This document shows, one piece after another, positions 43,238 through 52,256 of a stretch of 64,000 nt of DNA. The notes beneath the pieces were generated by a model. It did no database searches, was not told the origin of the DNA, and saw only the letters and a program-made list of their open reading frames with translations. Source of the DNA: Croceibacterium salegens. GTDB lineage: Bacteria; Pseudomonadota; Alphaproteobacteria; Sphingomonadales; Sphingomonadaceae. Every line of letters starts with the position of its first letter. Within the stretch, counting starts at the first letter, position 1. The stretch spans positions 1 through 64,000 of the forward strand of contig NZ_WTYM01000045.1 of NCBI RefSeq assembly GCF_009827435.1, in the 5' to 3' direction. The position numbers and the translations under genes are program-made.

Positions 43238-44374
43238 ATGACCTGGAAGGCGATCGTCACGAGCTTCGTGGCAGCGGCCCTCATTGCGCCGGCAGCCAAC
43301 GCGCAGAACCTGAGCGCCAAACTGAAGGAGCTCGACGCGCAACTGACGGGCGATCTGCTCAACGACCCCACGCGGCTCGACTGGGCCGAACAAGGCGCGA
43401 ACTACAAGTCGGAAGGCTTTGCCGATCCCGCGATACCAGGTGGCGGCGCGGCCAAGCGTTTTGCCATCGGCGCTGCCTCGCCCGACGCATGGACCGTGCA
43501 GGCCTACGTTCCTCTGTTAGGCAATATCGAGCGCGGGGAAACGGTGACCATCGGTTTCTGGGGCCGGGCCGTCGAGGCTGCGACCAAAGACGGGCAGGGA
43601 ACGGTCGGGGTGCGGGTGCAGGACAACGTCTCGCCATGGCCCGGCTTCGGCGACAACACGGTCAAGCTCGGTAGCAAGTGGGAATGGCATGAGGTCAGCG
43701 CCACGGCGACGGTTCGTATTCCGCGGCGCACCGGGGTCGTTACCTTGCAGCTCGGCGCGGCGAAACAGACCATCGAGATCGGCCAGACGATCGTCGTGAA
43801 AGGCGCGGCAAAGATTGTCGGCGCGGCGCCCGCCCCGGCCTCGCCGAACGAGCAGGCCCTCGCCTCGCTTTCGGCGCAGTTCGAGCTGCCGCCCCCGCTG
43901 CGCGAAACGCGCGGCGAACTCCTGCTCCGTCCAGACCAGCGCGGTTGGGGTCATTCGGGCCCGCCGGGCGCGTTCACCGAACTCGAAAACCAGGCGATCT
44001 GGCTGGGCAAGGCGACGCGCTTCACGGTGACCGAAAAAGGCGAGAACCGGTGGGACGTAGGCACTTCGATACGACTCGACCAGGGTATCGCGGCGGGTGA
44101 TCACCTGCTGGTCGCCATCGCCGCGCGCAGCGAAAGTGCGCAGACGGCCGACGGAAACGCTGTCGTCGGTATCCGCGTGCAGAGCAGCGAACCGCCTTAC
44201 CCCGGGTTTGCCGACAACCTTTTCAAGGTCGGCCCAAGCTGGCAGCTGATCCGCGTACGCACCACGGCGACGGAGGCGATCGAGGCAGGAAAGGCGACAA
44301 TCGCGCTCCACTTCGCCGAAGCACCGCAAGTGGTCGATATCGGTCCGGTATACGTTTTCAAGACCGAGGAATGA
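43238..44374 (+). CDS. secreted protein of two tandem beta-sandwich-like repeats, function unknown
   Basis: A 378-residue protein not recognised as a named family. A signal peptide cleaves after A22. Two repeats follow with a period of 187 residues: VGVRVQ at 123-128 and PGFGDN at 135-140 in the first, VGIRVQ at 310-315 and PGFADN at 322-327 in the second, each followed at the same distance by KxGxxW and a TAT strand. A Pro/Ala linker (about 193-203) separates them. The strand-rich pattern recalls CBM4/9-type carbohydrate-binding jelly rolls, so glycan binding is plausible, but no catalytic motif is visible. AAGGGGGGAG precedes the ATG. Last gene of the GH3-esterase-GH27-GH5 operon; its stop abuts that of GH43. 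Confidence 0.8.
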   Translation: MTWKAIVTSFVAAALIAPAANAQNLSAKLKELDAQLTGDLLNDPTRLDWAEQGANYKSEGFADPAIPGGGAAKRFAIGAASPDAWTVQAYVPLLGNIERGETVTIGFWGRAVEAATKDGQGTVGVRVQDNVSPWPGFGDNTVKLGSKWEWHEVSATATVRIPRRTGVVTLQLGAAKQTIEIGQTIVVKGAAKIVGAAPAPASPNEQALASLSAQFELPPPLRETRGELLLRPDQRGWGHSGPPGAFTELENQAIWLGKATRFTVTEKGENRWDVGTSIRLDQGIAAGDHLLVAIAARSESAQTADGNAVVGIRVQSSEPPYPGFADNLFKVGPSWQLIRVRTTATEAIEAGKATIALHFAEAPQVVDIGPVYVFKTEE

Positions 44375-46039
44375 TCAGTGCGCCGCGTAGGCATAGGGGC
44401 CAACCGTCACCCCGGTGAACAGGCCGGTGTGGATCGAGGCCATGCGCTCGACATCGATGTCGCTCGCCAGCGCCCGCCAGGCGGACTGACTGGCGGGGCG
44501 CCACTGGACCAGCGCCGTGCCACGATCGATCGCCAGCTTGAGTTCGACCGATTCGACGTTTGTCGGCAGATCAGCGCGGGCCACCAGCGCCCCGTTCGCC
44601 GGGTCCTCGTTGCCGTTGCGATAGCGCACCGCGAGGTACCCGCCGCCCTTGTCGCCCTCGATCCCGGCGACGAGGAAGTGCTCCTCGCTGGCGAAGGCCA
44701 TCAGGCCCGCTAGGTCGCCCTGCGCCTCTGGCGCAAAGGCAACGCGGGCGGTCCACTGCGCCACAGGGTCGCGCATCCGGCGTCCGAGGAAGTGCGGCTT
44801 CGCCAACGTGCTCGCAGCATCGGTCCCGGCCACGACTTGCAGGGCACCGCGTTCGCGGTCGAGCACGTACCATTGCTCGTCCGCGGGATTGCGAAGCTGG
44901 ATCCACTCGGGCGAGAGGCGCGCACCACGGAAGTCCTCGCGCCAGGCGCGCCAATCCACTGGCTTGCCCGCCGGAAGGCCGGGACGTTTCGCCTCGAGCG
45001 GCACCGGTGCGCCGGGGGGAAGGATCGTCGGCCAGCCATCCTTCCACGTCACCGGCAGCAGGTAGGTCTCGCGCCCAAGCAGCGTCGATTGCCCGGCGAA
45101 GGGCCGCGTGGCCAGAAAGGTCGTCCACCACGAACCGTCGGCCAGTTCGAACAGATCGGCATGGCCGGTCGCCTCGACGCGGTCAGCCCGGTCGGCAGGC
45201 AGGTCACGCTGGGTCAGCGTCGGGTTGTTTGGCCCCGGCACGTAAGGCCCGGTCACGTTGCGCGAACGCCAGATGGTCTGCGAATGGTTCTCCGCCGTGC
45301 CGCCCTCGGCATCGTTGATGTAGTACCAACCGTCTTTCTTGAAGATGTGCGGCCCCTCGGCCCAGACCGGCTTGGTCGATGGATCGACCCCGCCGTTCAC
45401 CACCATCGTACGCGGACCGAACATCCGGCCTTTCGCAAGGTCGATCTGCTGGACCCACAGCGCGCGGTGGCCCGAATAGGTCTCGCCGCCTTCGGGCAGG
45501 TCGTTGTTGATCACCCACACGTTGCCGTCGTCGTCGAAGAACAGCGAGGGATCGATTCCGTCGAATTCCACCCAGACCGGGTCCGACCACGGCCCGGCCG
45601 GATCCTTTGCCGTGACGTAGAAGTTGCCACCGCAGCGAACGCAGGTGTTGAAGATGTAGAACGTGCCGTCGTGCCAGGTGATCGCCGGGGCATAGACCCC
45701 GTCGGCGACGGCGCGCATCTTCGACAGGTCGAGCATTCCGGGCCGATCGATGGCGTGACCGATCAGTTCCCAGTTCACCAGGTCACGGCTGTGGAACACC
45801 GGGATGCCGGGGAACCAGCCGAAGGTGCTCGTCACGAGGTAGAAGTCGTCTCCGACGCGAACCGTCGACGGATCGGGGTGAAAGCCCGGCAGGATGGGGT
45901 TGCGATACATGCCTGGATTTGTCGGAGCCGGGCCTTGGGCGCGGTACTCGATGTCCGAAAACGTGGCCACCGGACCGGCTGCCACAGGTGTCGCCGCGAA
46001 TGCCATCAGCGCGGCAGCCGTCACCTTCAATGCACGCAT
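44375..46039 (-). CDS. GH43 beta-xylosidase/arabinofuranosidase
   Basis: A 554-residue secreted enzyme with a signal peptide (ALMAFAATPVAAG). The five-blade propeller carries the catalytic base D56 in GFHPDPS, the pKa-modulating Asp in FDGIDPSLF and the general acid Glu in VWAEGPHIF. A C-terminal beta-sandwich of about 180 residues follows, as in beta-xylosidases. It would release xylose (or arabinose) from xylan oligomers. It is alone on its strand between two plus-strand operons: its start faces xylX across O3, and its stop abuts the upstream gene without spacer. Confidence 0.92.
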   Translation of the reverse strand: MRALKVTAAALMAFAATPVAAGPVATFSDIEYRAQGPAPTNPGMYRNPILPGFHPDPSTVRVGDDFYLVTSTFGWFPGIPVFHSRDLVNWELIGHAIDRPGMLDLSKMRAVADGVYAPAITWHDGTFYIFNTCVRCGGNFYVTAKDPAGPWSDPVWVEFDGIDPSLFFDDDGNVWVINNDLPEGGETYSGHRALWVQQIDLAKGRMFGPRTMVVNGGVDPSTKPVWAEGPHIFKKDGWYYINDAEGGTAENHSQTIWRSRNVTGPYVPGPNNPTLTQRDLPADRADRVEATGHADLFELADGSWWTTFLATRPFAGQSTLLGRETYLLPVTWKDGWPTILPPGAPVPLEAKRPGLPAGKPVDWRAWREDFRGARLSPEWIQLRNPADEQWYVLDRERGALQVVAGTDAASTLAKPHFLGRRMRDPVAQWTARVAFAPEAQGDLAGLMAFASEEHFLVAGIEGDKGGGYLAVRYRNGNEDPANGALVARADLPTNVESVELKLAIDRGTALVQWRPASQSAWRALASDIDVERMASIHTGLFTGVTVGPYAYAAH

Positions 46040-46071
46040 TCTAAATCCTCTCCAAGGGCAAACGAACGCCC

Positions 46072-46100
46072 TTGCCCTCGCCAGTTCTCGCTCTTATGGT
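46072..46100 (+). promoter_or_regulatory. sigma-70-like promoter of the xylX operon
   Basis: TTGCCC (46072-46077) and TATGGT (46095-46100) are separated by 17 bases upstream of xylX. The -10 hexamer overlaps the operator that starts at 46096, so a bound repressor would block it. Confidence 0.5.
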
Positions 46101-46111
46101 AGCGCTATCAC
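46096..46111. promoter_or_regulatory. XylR-type operator O3 (GH43/xylX)
   Basis: The site ATGGTAGCGCTATCAC carries the shared 8-base palindromic core. It lies 56 bases from the GH43 start and 21 from the xylX start and overlaps the predicted xylX -10 hexamer. Confidence 0.82.
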
Positions 46112-46132
46112 AGGAGAGGGCAAGAACTACAA

Positions 46133-47257
46133 ATGGGCCAAGCGTTGCAGGATATCCTGCCGCCGGACTACGCGTCCGGTCGTTTTATCGGCCGTGCCCT
46201 CGCGCCTGAGGGACCCTGCGTTATTGCCCTTCGCGGAGGGCGGATTTTCGACCTGACCGAGACCGTCGCGAGCGTCGCCGGCGCGGTCGAACGCCGTGCC
46301 TTCGATGGTGGCCGCGACCTTGGCCCGGTCGAAGGCGGATTGCCCGCAGGCTGGGGCCTGCTCTCCCCGGTCGACCTGCAGTGCGTGAAGGCCTGCGGCG
46401 TCACCTTCGCCCTTTCGGCGATCGAGCGGGTGATCGAGGAACGCGCGCGCGGCGATGCCGGCAAGGCGGCGGAAATCCGCCAGATGCTCGAAGACAAGGT
46501 CGGCTCCGGCATCCGCTCGGTCGTCCCGGGCAGCGCCGAGGCGGCCGAACTCAAGCAGGCGCTGATCGATGAAGGCATGTGGTCGCAGTACTTGGAAGTC
46601 GCCATCGGTCCCGACGCGGAGGTATTTTCAAAGTCTCCGGTGCTTTCGACCGTTGGTGCGGGCGCGGAGATCGGAGTCCGCTCGGATTCGGCCTGGAACA
46701 ATCCGGAGCCCGAGGTTGTGCTGGTCGTCGACCACCATGGCGAAGTCGTCGGGGCGACGCTCGGCAATGACGTCAACCTGCGCGATTTCGAAGGCCGCTC
46801 GGCGCTGCTGCTGTCGAAGGCCAAGGACAACACCGCGAGCTGCTCCATCGGCCCGTTCATCCGCCTGTTCGACGACGGCTTCGGCATCGACGACGTGCGA
46901 CAGGCCAATGTCGACCTGCTGATCGAAGGGCCGGAAGGCTACCGGCTCGAAGGCACCAACGTGATGGGCCAGATCAGCCGCGATCCGCTCGACCTCGTCG
47001 CGCAGACGCTTTCGGAACACCATTACCCGGACGGTTTCGTACTGTTCTGTGGTACGCTGTTCGCACCGACGCAGGACCGCGACACACCGGGTGGCGGCTT
47101 CACACATAAGGTCGGCGACCGCGTGACGATTTCCTCGCAGCGGATCGGCAAACTGACCAACACCGTAACGACATCGCGCGATGCGCCGCCGTGGGAACTC
47201 GGCATCGGTGCTTTCGTGCGCAACCTCGCCTCGCGCGGGCTCATTGGCAGGATTTAG
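46133..47257 (+). CDS. xylX: 2-keto-3-deoxy-D-xylonate dehydratase XylX
   Basis: A 374-residue protein of the fumarylacetoacetate-hydrolase fold, AraD1-like group. It converts 2-keto-3-deoxy-xylonate to 2-oxoglutarate semialdehyde. Metal-binding features are NNPEPEVVLVVD and LGNDVNLRDFEGRS, and the C-terminal half is family-typical. It is identified as XylX because it heads an operon with the four other oxidative xylose enzymes in the same locus. It is preceded by O3 and followed by xylA after eight bases. Confidence 0.9.
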   Translation: MGQALQDILPPDYASGRFIGRALAPEGPCVIALRGGRIFDLTETVASVAGAVERRAFDGGRDLGPVEGGLPAGWGLLSPVDLQCVKACGVTFALSAIERVIEERARGDAGKAAEIRQMLEDKVGSGIRSVVPGSAEAAELKQALIDEGMWSQYLEVAIGPDAEVFSKSPVLSTVGAGAEIGVRSDSAWNNPEPEVVLVVDHHGEVVGATLGNDVNLRDFEGRSALLLSKAKDNTASCSIGPFIRLFDDGFGIDDVRQANVDLLIEGPEGYRLEGTNVMGQISRDPLDLVAQTLSEHHYPDGFVLFCGTLFAPTQDRDTPGGGFTHKVGDRVTISSQRIGKLTNTVTTSRDAPPWELGIGAFVRNLASRGLIGRI

Positions 47258-47265
47258 GAAATACC

Positions 47266-48705
47266 ATGGATACCCAGACTCTCGGCCATTACATCGGCGG
47301 GCAATGGACCGGCGCTGATGGAGCGCTCGAAAGCCGCAACCCCTCGAACACCGACGATGTCGTCGCCCGTTTTCCCGACGGCGGCGACGCTGAAGTCGCC
47401 AGTGCCGTAGCGGCAGCCAAGGAAGCGCAGCCCGGCTGGGCGAGCGCATCGCCCGAAGTACGTAGCGACGTGCTCCACAAGGCCGGCGAGGCACTGTTCG
47501 CCCGCTCGGCGGAGATCGGCGAACTGCTCGCCCGCGAGGAAGGCAAGACGCGTGCCGAAGGCATCGGCGAGACGCTGCGCGCCGCGCGCATCTTGCGGTA
47601 TTTTGCGGGCGAAGCGCTTCGCCGCCATGGCCAGACGCTCGAATCGACCCGTCCCGGCCTCGATGTCGCGACCTATCGCGAAGCACTCGGCGTGGTCGGC
47701 CTGATCACCCCGTGGAACTTCCCGATCGCCATCCCGGTGTGGAAGGCCGCCCCGGCGCTGGCCTTTGGCAATACCGTGGTGCTCAAGCCCGCGAACATCA
47801 CTTCGGCGATCGCTGCGGCGCTGACCGAGGTGCTCGACCAGGCGGGAATTCCGCCGGGCGTGTTCAATCTCGTTCTCGGCCGTGGCGGTGTCGGCCGGGC
47901 CCTCGTCGATCATCCCGACGTGGCCGCAATCAGCTTCACCGGCTCGCAAGGCGTAGGGTCGCAAGTCGCTCAGGCGGCGGTCGCGCGCCATGCGAGGGTT
48001 CAGCTCGAAATGGGGGGGAAGAACCCGTTGGTCGTTCTGGCCGACGCCGACCTCGACAAGGCCGTGGCTATTGCTGCCGACGGCGGCTTCTTCCAGACCG
48101 GCCAGCGCTGCACGGCGTCGAGCCGAGTCATCGTCGAAGATGCCATCCACGACAGGTTCGTTGCCGCGTTGGCGGAACGGGCCAAAAGCATCAAGGTCGG
48201 CCCGGCGCTGGCCGAAGGGACGCAGGTCGGCCCGGCCTCGAGCGACAGCCAGTTCGAACAGAACCTGCGCTATGTCGACATCGCCACCGGCGAAGGGGGC
48301 CGCCTGGCCGCTGGCGGCGGCAAGGTCGATGCCGAAACGCCCGGCTACTTCATGCAGCCGACGCTGATCGCCGACACCAATCCCGACATGCGCATCAACT
48401 GCGAGGAAGTGTTCGGGCCAGTCGTCTCGACGGTGCGGGTCAAGAACTACGAAGAGGCGCTTGCCGTCGCCAACATGGGCGATTTCGGGCTCTCCAGCGG
48501 CATCGTCTCGAACGACGCCGCGAAGATCCGCGACTTCCGCAAGAACGTCCGCGCCGGGATGGTGATGGTCAACCTGCCCACGGCCGGTGTCGACTATCAC
48601 GTTCCGTTCGGCGGCACGCGAGGCTCGAGCTACGGGCCGCGCGAGCAGGGCTTTGCGGCGGTCGAATTCTACACGCAGATCAAGACAGTTTACACGGGGG
48701 ATTGA
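47266..48705 (+). CDS. xylA: 2-oxoglutarate semialdehyde dehydrogenase XylA
   Basis: A 479-residue NAD(P)-dependent aldehyde dehydrogenase making 2-oxoglutarate, the last step of the Weimberg pathway. The catalytic Cys is C282 in TGQRCTAS and the general base E248 in LEMGGKNP; GLITPWNFPIAIP is the cofactor region. The ATG at 47266 has AGGAAA upstream; an in-frame start at 47191 would lie inside xylX. The symbol follows Caulobacter usage and is not the xylose isomerase. Confidence 0.9.
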   Translation: MDTQTLGHYIGGQWTGADGALESRNPSNTDDVVARFPDGGDAEVASAVAAAKEAQPGWASASPEVRSDVLHKAGEALFARSAEIGELLAREEGKTRAEGIGETLRAARILRYFAGEALRRHGQTLESTRPGLDVATYREALGVVGLITPWNFPIAIPVWKAAPALAFGNTVVLKPANITSAIAAALTEVLDQAGIPPGVFNLVLGRGGVGRALVDHPDVAAISFTGSQGVGSQVAQAAVARHARVQLEMGGKNPLVVLADADLDKAVAIAADGGFFQTGQRCTASSRVIVEDAIHDRFVAALAERAKSIKVGPALAEGTQVGPASSDSQFEQNLRYVDIATGEGGRLAAGGGKVDAETPGYFMQPTLIADTNPDMRINCEEVFGPVVSTVRVKNYEEALAVANMGDFGLSSGIVSNDAAKIRDFRKNVRAGMVMVNLPTAGVDYHVPFGGTRGSSYGPREQGFAAVEFYTQIKTVYTGD

Positions 48706-48724
48706 GCACTTGGCCGAAGGTGTA

Positions 48725-49495
48725 ATGCAACCGGCGTCGACCATGGCTGTTTATCCCAGCCTCGCCGGAAAGCGCGTTATCGTGAGCGGGGGCGGCAGCG
48801 GCATCGGCGAGGGGATCGTCGAGGGCTTCGTGCGCCAGGGCGCGGCCGTGGCGTTCGTCGACGTGATGACCGACGCCAGCGAGGCTCTGGTCGCGCGACT
48901 GGCCGATGCGCCGATCCAGCCGTACTTCCTCAACTGCGACATCACCGACTGCGCCGACTACAGCGCCAAGGTGAACAAGCTCGCCGACCGCCTCGGCGGG
49001 TGCGACGTGCTGGTCAACAATGCCGCCAACGACGACCGTCACAGCGTCGAGCAGGTCACGCCAGAATACTGGGACGATCGCATGGCGGTGAACCTCAAGC
49101 ACCAGTTCTTCGCCGCCAAGGCCGTGCATCCGCACATGGTCAAGGCCGGGGGCGGGTCGATCATCAACCTCGGCTCGATCTCGTGGCACCTCGCCCTGCC
49201 CGAGCTCACGCTTTACCAGACTGCCAAGGCGGCCATCGAAGGCCTGACCCGCAGCCTGGCGCGCGAATTCGGGCGCGAGAACATCCGCGTCAACGCGATC
49301 ATCCCCGGCAACGTGCAGACGCCGCGGCAGATGAAGTGGTACACGCCGGAGGGCGAGGCGGAGATCGTCGCCCAGCAATGCCTCGACGGGCGCATCCAGC
49401 CGGTCGACATTGCCGCGATGGCTTTGTTTCTCGCCAGCGACGATGCCCGCTATTGCACGGGTCACAACTACTGGGTCGATGCCGGATGGAGATAA
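48725..49495 (+). CDS. xylB: D-xylose dehydrogenase XylB (SDR)
   Basis: A 256-residue short-chain dehydrogenase oxidising xylose to xylonolactone with NAD. The GGGSGIGEG motif, NNAANDDRH, catalytic Ser in GSISWHL and YQTAK are visible. The C-terminal YTPEGEAEIV and CTGHNYWVDAGWR closely match the Caulobacter enzyme as I remember it, so the assignment is strong. AAGG precedes the ATG at 48725; the ATG at 48743 is an alternative. The last ten bases overlap xylC. Confidence 0.93.
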   Translation: MQPASTMAVYPSLAGKRVIVSGGGSGIGEGIVEGFVRQGAAVAFVDVMTDASEALVARLADAPIQPYFLNCDITDCADYSAKVNKLADRLGGCDVLVNNAANDDRHSVEQVTPEYWDDRMAVNLKHQFFAAKAVHPHMVKAGGGSIINLGSISWHLALPELTLYQTAKAAIEGLTRSLAREFGRENIRVNAIIPGNVQTPRQMKWYTPEGEAEIVAQQCLDGRIQPVDIAAMALFLASDDARYCTGHNYWVDAGWR

Positions 49496-50370
49496 ACGCC
49501 GAAGTTCGCGAGGTCCTGAAGCCCGGCTTCAAGCTGGGCGAAGGCGCACTGTGGGACGCCGACCGCCAGCTCGTCTGGTTCGTCGACATCAAGCGCCACC
49601 TGCTCTGGCACTTCGACCCCGCGACCGGAAGCAACGCCAGTGCCGAGGCGCCGGGCCAGATCGGCTGGGCGCTCCCGGCCGAAGGCGGCCTGTTGCTGTG
49701 CGGCCTCAAGGACGGGCTCTACACCTTCGATCCGGCGCACCAGAAATTCGAGAGGCTGATGGCCGTGCCCGGCGAACCCGCAGGCAACCGCCTCAACGAC
49801 GCCTGCTCCGACCCGTGGGGCCGCGTCTGGCTCGGATCGATGGACGACGCCGAAGAGCACGCGAGCGGCAATTTCTACGTCTTCGACAAGGGTGAAATCC
49901 GCCAGGCGGGTCCCAGCGGAATCTCGATCACCAACGGTCCCGCGGTGAGCGGCTCGGGCGACCGAATCTATTTCACCGACACGGTTGCGAAAAAGATCTT
50001 GGTCGCGGACCTGTCCGCGAGCGGCGTCGGCGAGGCGCGGCCCTTCGTCGACACCTCGGTGGACTTCCCCGACGCCTATCCCGACGGCCCGATCGTCGAT
50101 GTCGAGGACCATGTCTGGACCGGCCTCTACTTCGGCTCGCACGTCGCCCGCTATTCGCCCGACGGCAAGCTGGTCGCGTCGGTGAAGCTGCCGGCGCGCG
50201 ACATCACGAAGATGGCGCTCGGCGGGGCGGACTTCAGAACCGCCTACGTAACGACCGCGACCAAGAACCTCGAACCGGCCGACGCGCCCAAGTTCCCGGC
50301 GGCGGGCAACCTGCTGTCCTTCGACAGCCCCGTGGCGGGTTTCGCGACACCCAAGGTGAAACTCGGATGA
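49486..50370 (+). CDS. xylC: xylonolactonase XylC (SMP-30/gluconolactonase family)
   Basis: A 294-residue six-bladed propeller lactonase hydrolysing xylono-lactone to xylonate. Metal-binding motifs are LGEGALWD near residue 17, GNRLNDACSDPWGR in the middle and PDGPIVDVEDHVW later. The ATG at 49486 overlaps xylB by ten bases, and its stop overlaps the next gene by four (ATGA). No signal peptide, so the reaction is cytosolic. Confidence 0.92.
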   Translation: MEINAEVREVLKPGFKLGEGALWDADRQLVWFVDIKRHLLWHFDPATGSNASAEAPGQIGWALPAEGGLLLCGLKDGLYTFDPAHQKFERLMAVPGEPAGNRLNDACSDPWGRVWLGSMDDAEEHASGNFYVFDKGEIRQAGPSGISITNGPAVSGSGDRIYFTDTVAKKILVADLSASGVGEARPFVDTSVDFPDAYPDGPIVDVEDHVWTGLYFGSHVARYSPDGKLVASVKLPARDITKMALGGADFRTAYVTTATKNLEPADAPKFPAAGNLLSFDSPVAGFATPKVKLG

Positions 50371-52256
50371 TACGAACCGGACTGGCGCTCGCCGCTCTCG
50401 CAACTGCCGGGGCGGCCAGCGCCGCGCCGGTGCTCACGCCCGTGTGGACCGACCACGCAGTGATCCAGCGCGACCGCCCCGTGGTGGTCGAAGGGACCGC
50501 CGCGCCGGGCGAAAAGCTCAGCGCCACGCTCGGCACGGCGACGGCAACTGCGACCGCGGCGAAGGACGGCACATTCGCCCTCACCTTCCCAGCGCGCGCC
50601 GCATCGAGCGATCCTGTTGCCCTCACCGTGAACGGTGCCGACGGCAGCTCGACGATCGTATCCGACCTGCTCGTCGGCGACGTCTGGCTTTGTTCGGGCC
50701 AGTCGAACATGGCCTTCACGGTCGCTGCCGGGCTAAACGGCTACAACAATATTCAGGTGAGCGCCGACCCGCTGTTGCGCATGCTGACCGTGCCGCTCGA
50801 TACCGCCGCGCGGCCGGTCAAGGAATTCAGCGGCAAGGTCGAATGGCAAAAGGCCTCACGCGAGACGACAGGCAGCTTCTCTGCCGCCTGTTACTACATG
50901 CTCAAGGACCTGCGCACCGCGACCGGTATTCCGCAGGGCGCAGTCCATTCGAGCTGGGGCGGCTCGCAGATCCGCGCCTGGGTCACGCCCGAAGCCGGTC
51001 GCGCGCTTTACGGCACCGACCAGATGGCGCTGCTAGAGGAATACGGGAAAGACCCGCTCGCCGCCGTGACGACTTTCGCGCCCAAATGGGAAGCCTGGTG
51101 GCGCGGGGCCAAAGGCAACGAGCCGTGGAACGATCCCGATGCGCTGCAATGGAAGCCGGTCCCGGCTATCGCCCCGTGGACCGACTGGGGCGACGGCGCC
51201 CCTGCCGTGGTCGATACCGTCTGGTTCCGCCACGCGCTCGAGCTCACTGCCGAGCAGGCAAAGGCAGGTGGCGAGCTCAACATCGGCATAATCGACGACC
51301 TCGACGCGACCTGGGTCAATGGCCATCCGGTAGGCATCAACCATGGCTGGAGCACCGAGCGCAAATATCGCATCCCGGCCGAGTTCCTGAAGCCGGGGCA
51401 TAACGAGATCGTCTTTGCGGGCAGCAACTCGTGGGGCGGCGGCGGCATGCAGAGCGGTGCCGACCGGCTCTACTTCACGCCCACCGGCGGAGCGACGATC
51501 CCGCTCGGCGCCTGGCAATATTCGGACGGGCTGATCGGCGAACAGCCGCCGCGCGCGCCATGGGATGCCAACGCGGGTATCGGCGTGATGCACAACCGCA
51601 TGATCGCGCCGATCGGCCGTTATGCGATGAAGGGCGCTGCCTGGTACCAGGGCGAAAGCGACGTCGGCCTTCCCGGCTATGAGGACCGGTTGCGCGAGCT
51701 TTTTGCCGGATGGCGGCGGCAGTTCGGCGCGGACATGCGGATGCTGGTCGTGCAGCTCGCCAACTATGGGCCCACCGCCAGTGAACCGGTCGCCAGCGGC
51801 TGGGCCGAAATCAGGCAAAAGGAGCTCGACGCGGTCGAGGCCGATCCCAACGCCGCGCTCGCCACGGCGATCGACATCGGCGATTGGCGCGACATTCACC
51901 CGTCGAACAAGGTCGAACTCGGCCGCCGGCTCGCGCTCGCCGCCGAAGGCACGCCACTGCCAATGCCCGAAGGCGCGAAGCTTGAAGGTAGCACGATCAC
52001 CGTCAGCTTCTCCGGCGTCGAAGGCGGGCTCTCCGCGTGGAGCGGGCCCTATCCGCTCGCGGTGGAACTGTGCGGCGAGACGCAGGAAAGTTGCCGCTGG
52101 GCCAACGCTATCGCAAGGCAGGACACTTTCCTGATTCCAGCCGATGGCAAGCCCGCGACGCGTGTCCGCTACGGCTGGGCGGATAGCCCGGTGGTCAATA
52201 CCTACGACGCGCGAGCGCTACCGGTGCCGGGCTTCGAGCTGCCGATAACCCAGTGA
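50367..52256 (+). CDS. sialate O-acetylesterase-like SGNH esterase
   Basis: A 629-residue secreted esterase with a signal peptide ending TAGAASA. The SGNH-type nucleophile is the Ser in LCSGQSNMAF, and the Asp/His pair is in GDWRDIHPSNK. An inserted beta-sandwich (about residues 270-380) lies between the two halves of the hydrolase domain, as in the family. In plant-polymer loci such enzymes usually deacetylate xylan or xyloglucan rather than sialic acid; this is inferred. It is translationally coupled on both sides, to xylC and to the aldose epimerase. Confidence 0.88.
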   Translation: MIRTGLALAALATAGAASAAPVLTPVWTDHAVIQRDRPVVVEGTAAPGEKLSATLGTATATATAAKDGTFALTFPARAASSDPVALTVNGADGSSTIVSDLLVGDVWLCSGQSNMAFTVAAGLNGYNNIQVSADPLLRMLTVPLDTAARPVKEFSGKVEWQKASRETTGSFSAACYYMLKDLRTATGIPQGAVHSSWGGSQIRAWVTPEAGRALYGTDQMALLEEYGKDPLAAVTTFAPKWEAWWRGAKGNEPWNDPDALQWKPVPAIAPWTDWGDGAPAVVDTVWFRHALELTAEQAKAGGELNIGIIDDLDATWVNGHPVGINHGWSTERKYRIPAEFLKPGHNEIVFAGSNSWGGGGMQSGADRLYFTPTGGATIPLGAWQYSDGLIGEQPPRAPWDANAGIGVMHNRMIAPIGRYAMKGAAWYQGESDVGLPGYEDRLRELFAGWRRQFGADMRMLVVQLANYGPTASEPVASGWAEIRQKELDAVEADPNAALATAIDIGDWRDIHPSNKVELGRRLALAAEGTPLPMPEGAKLEGSTITVSFSGVEGGLSAWSGPYPLAVELCGETQESCRWANAIARQDTFLIPADGKPATRVRYGWADSPVVNTYDARALPVPGFELPITQ

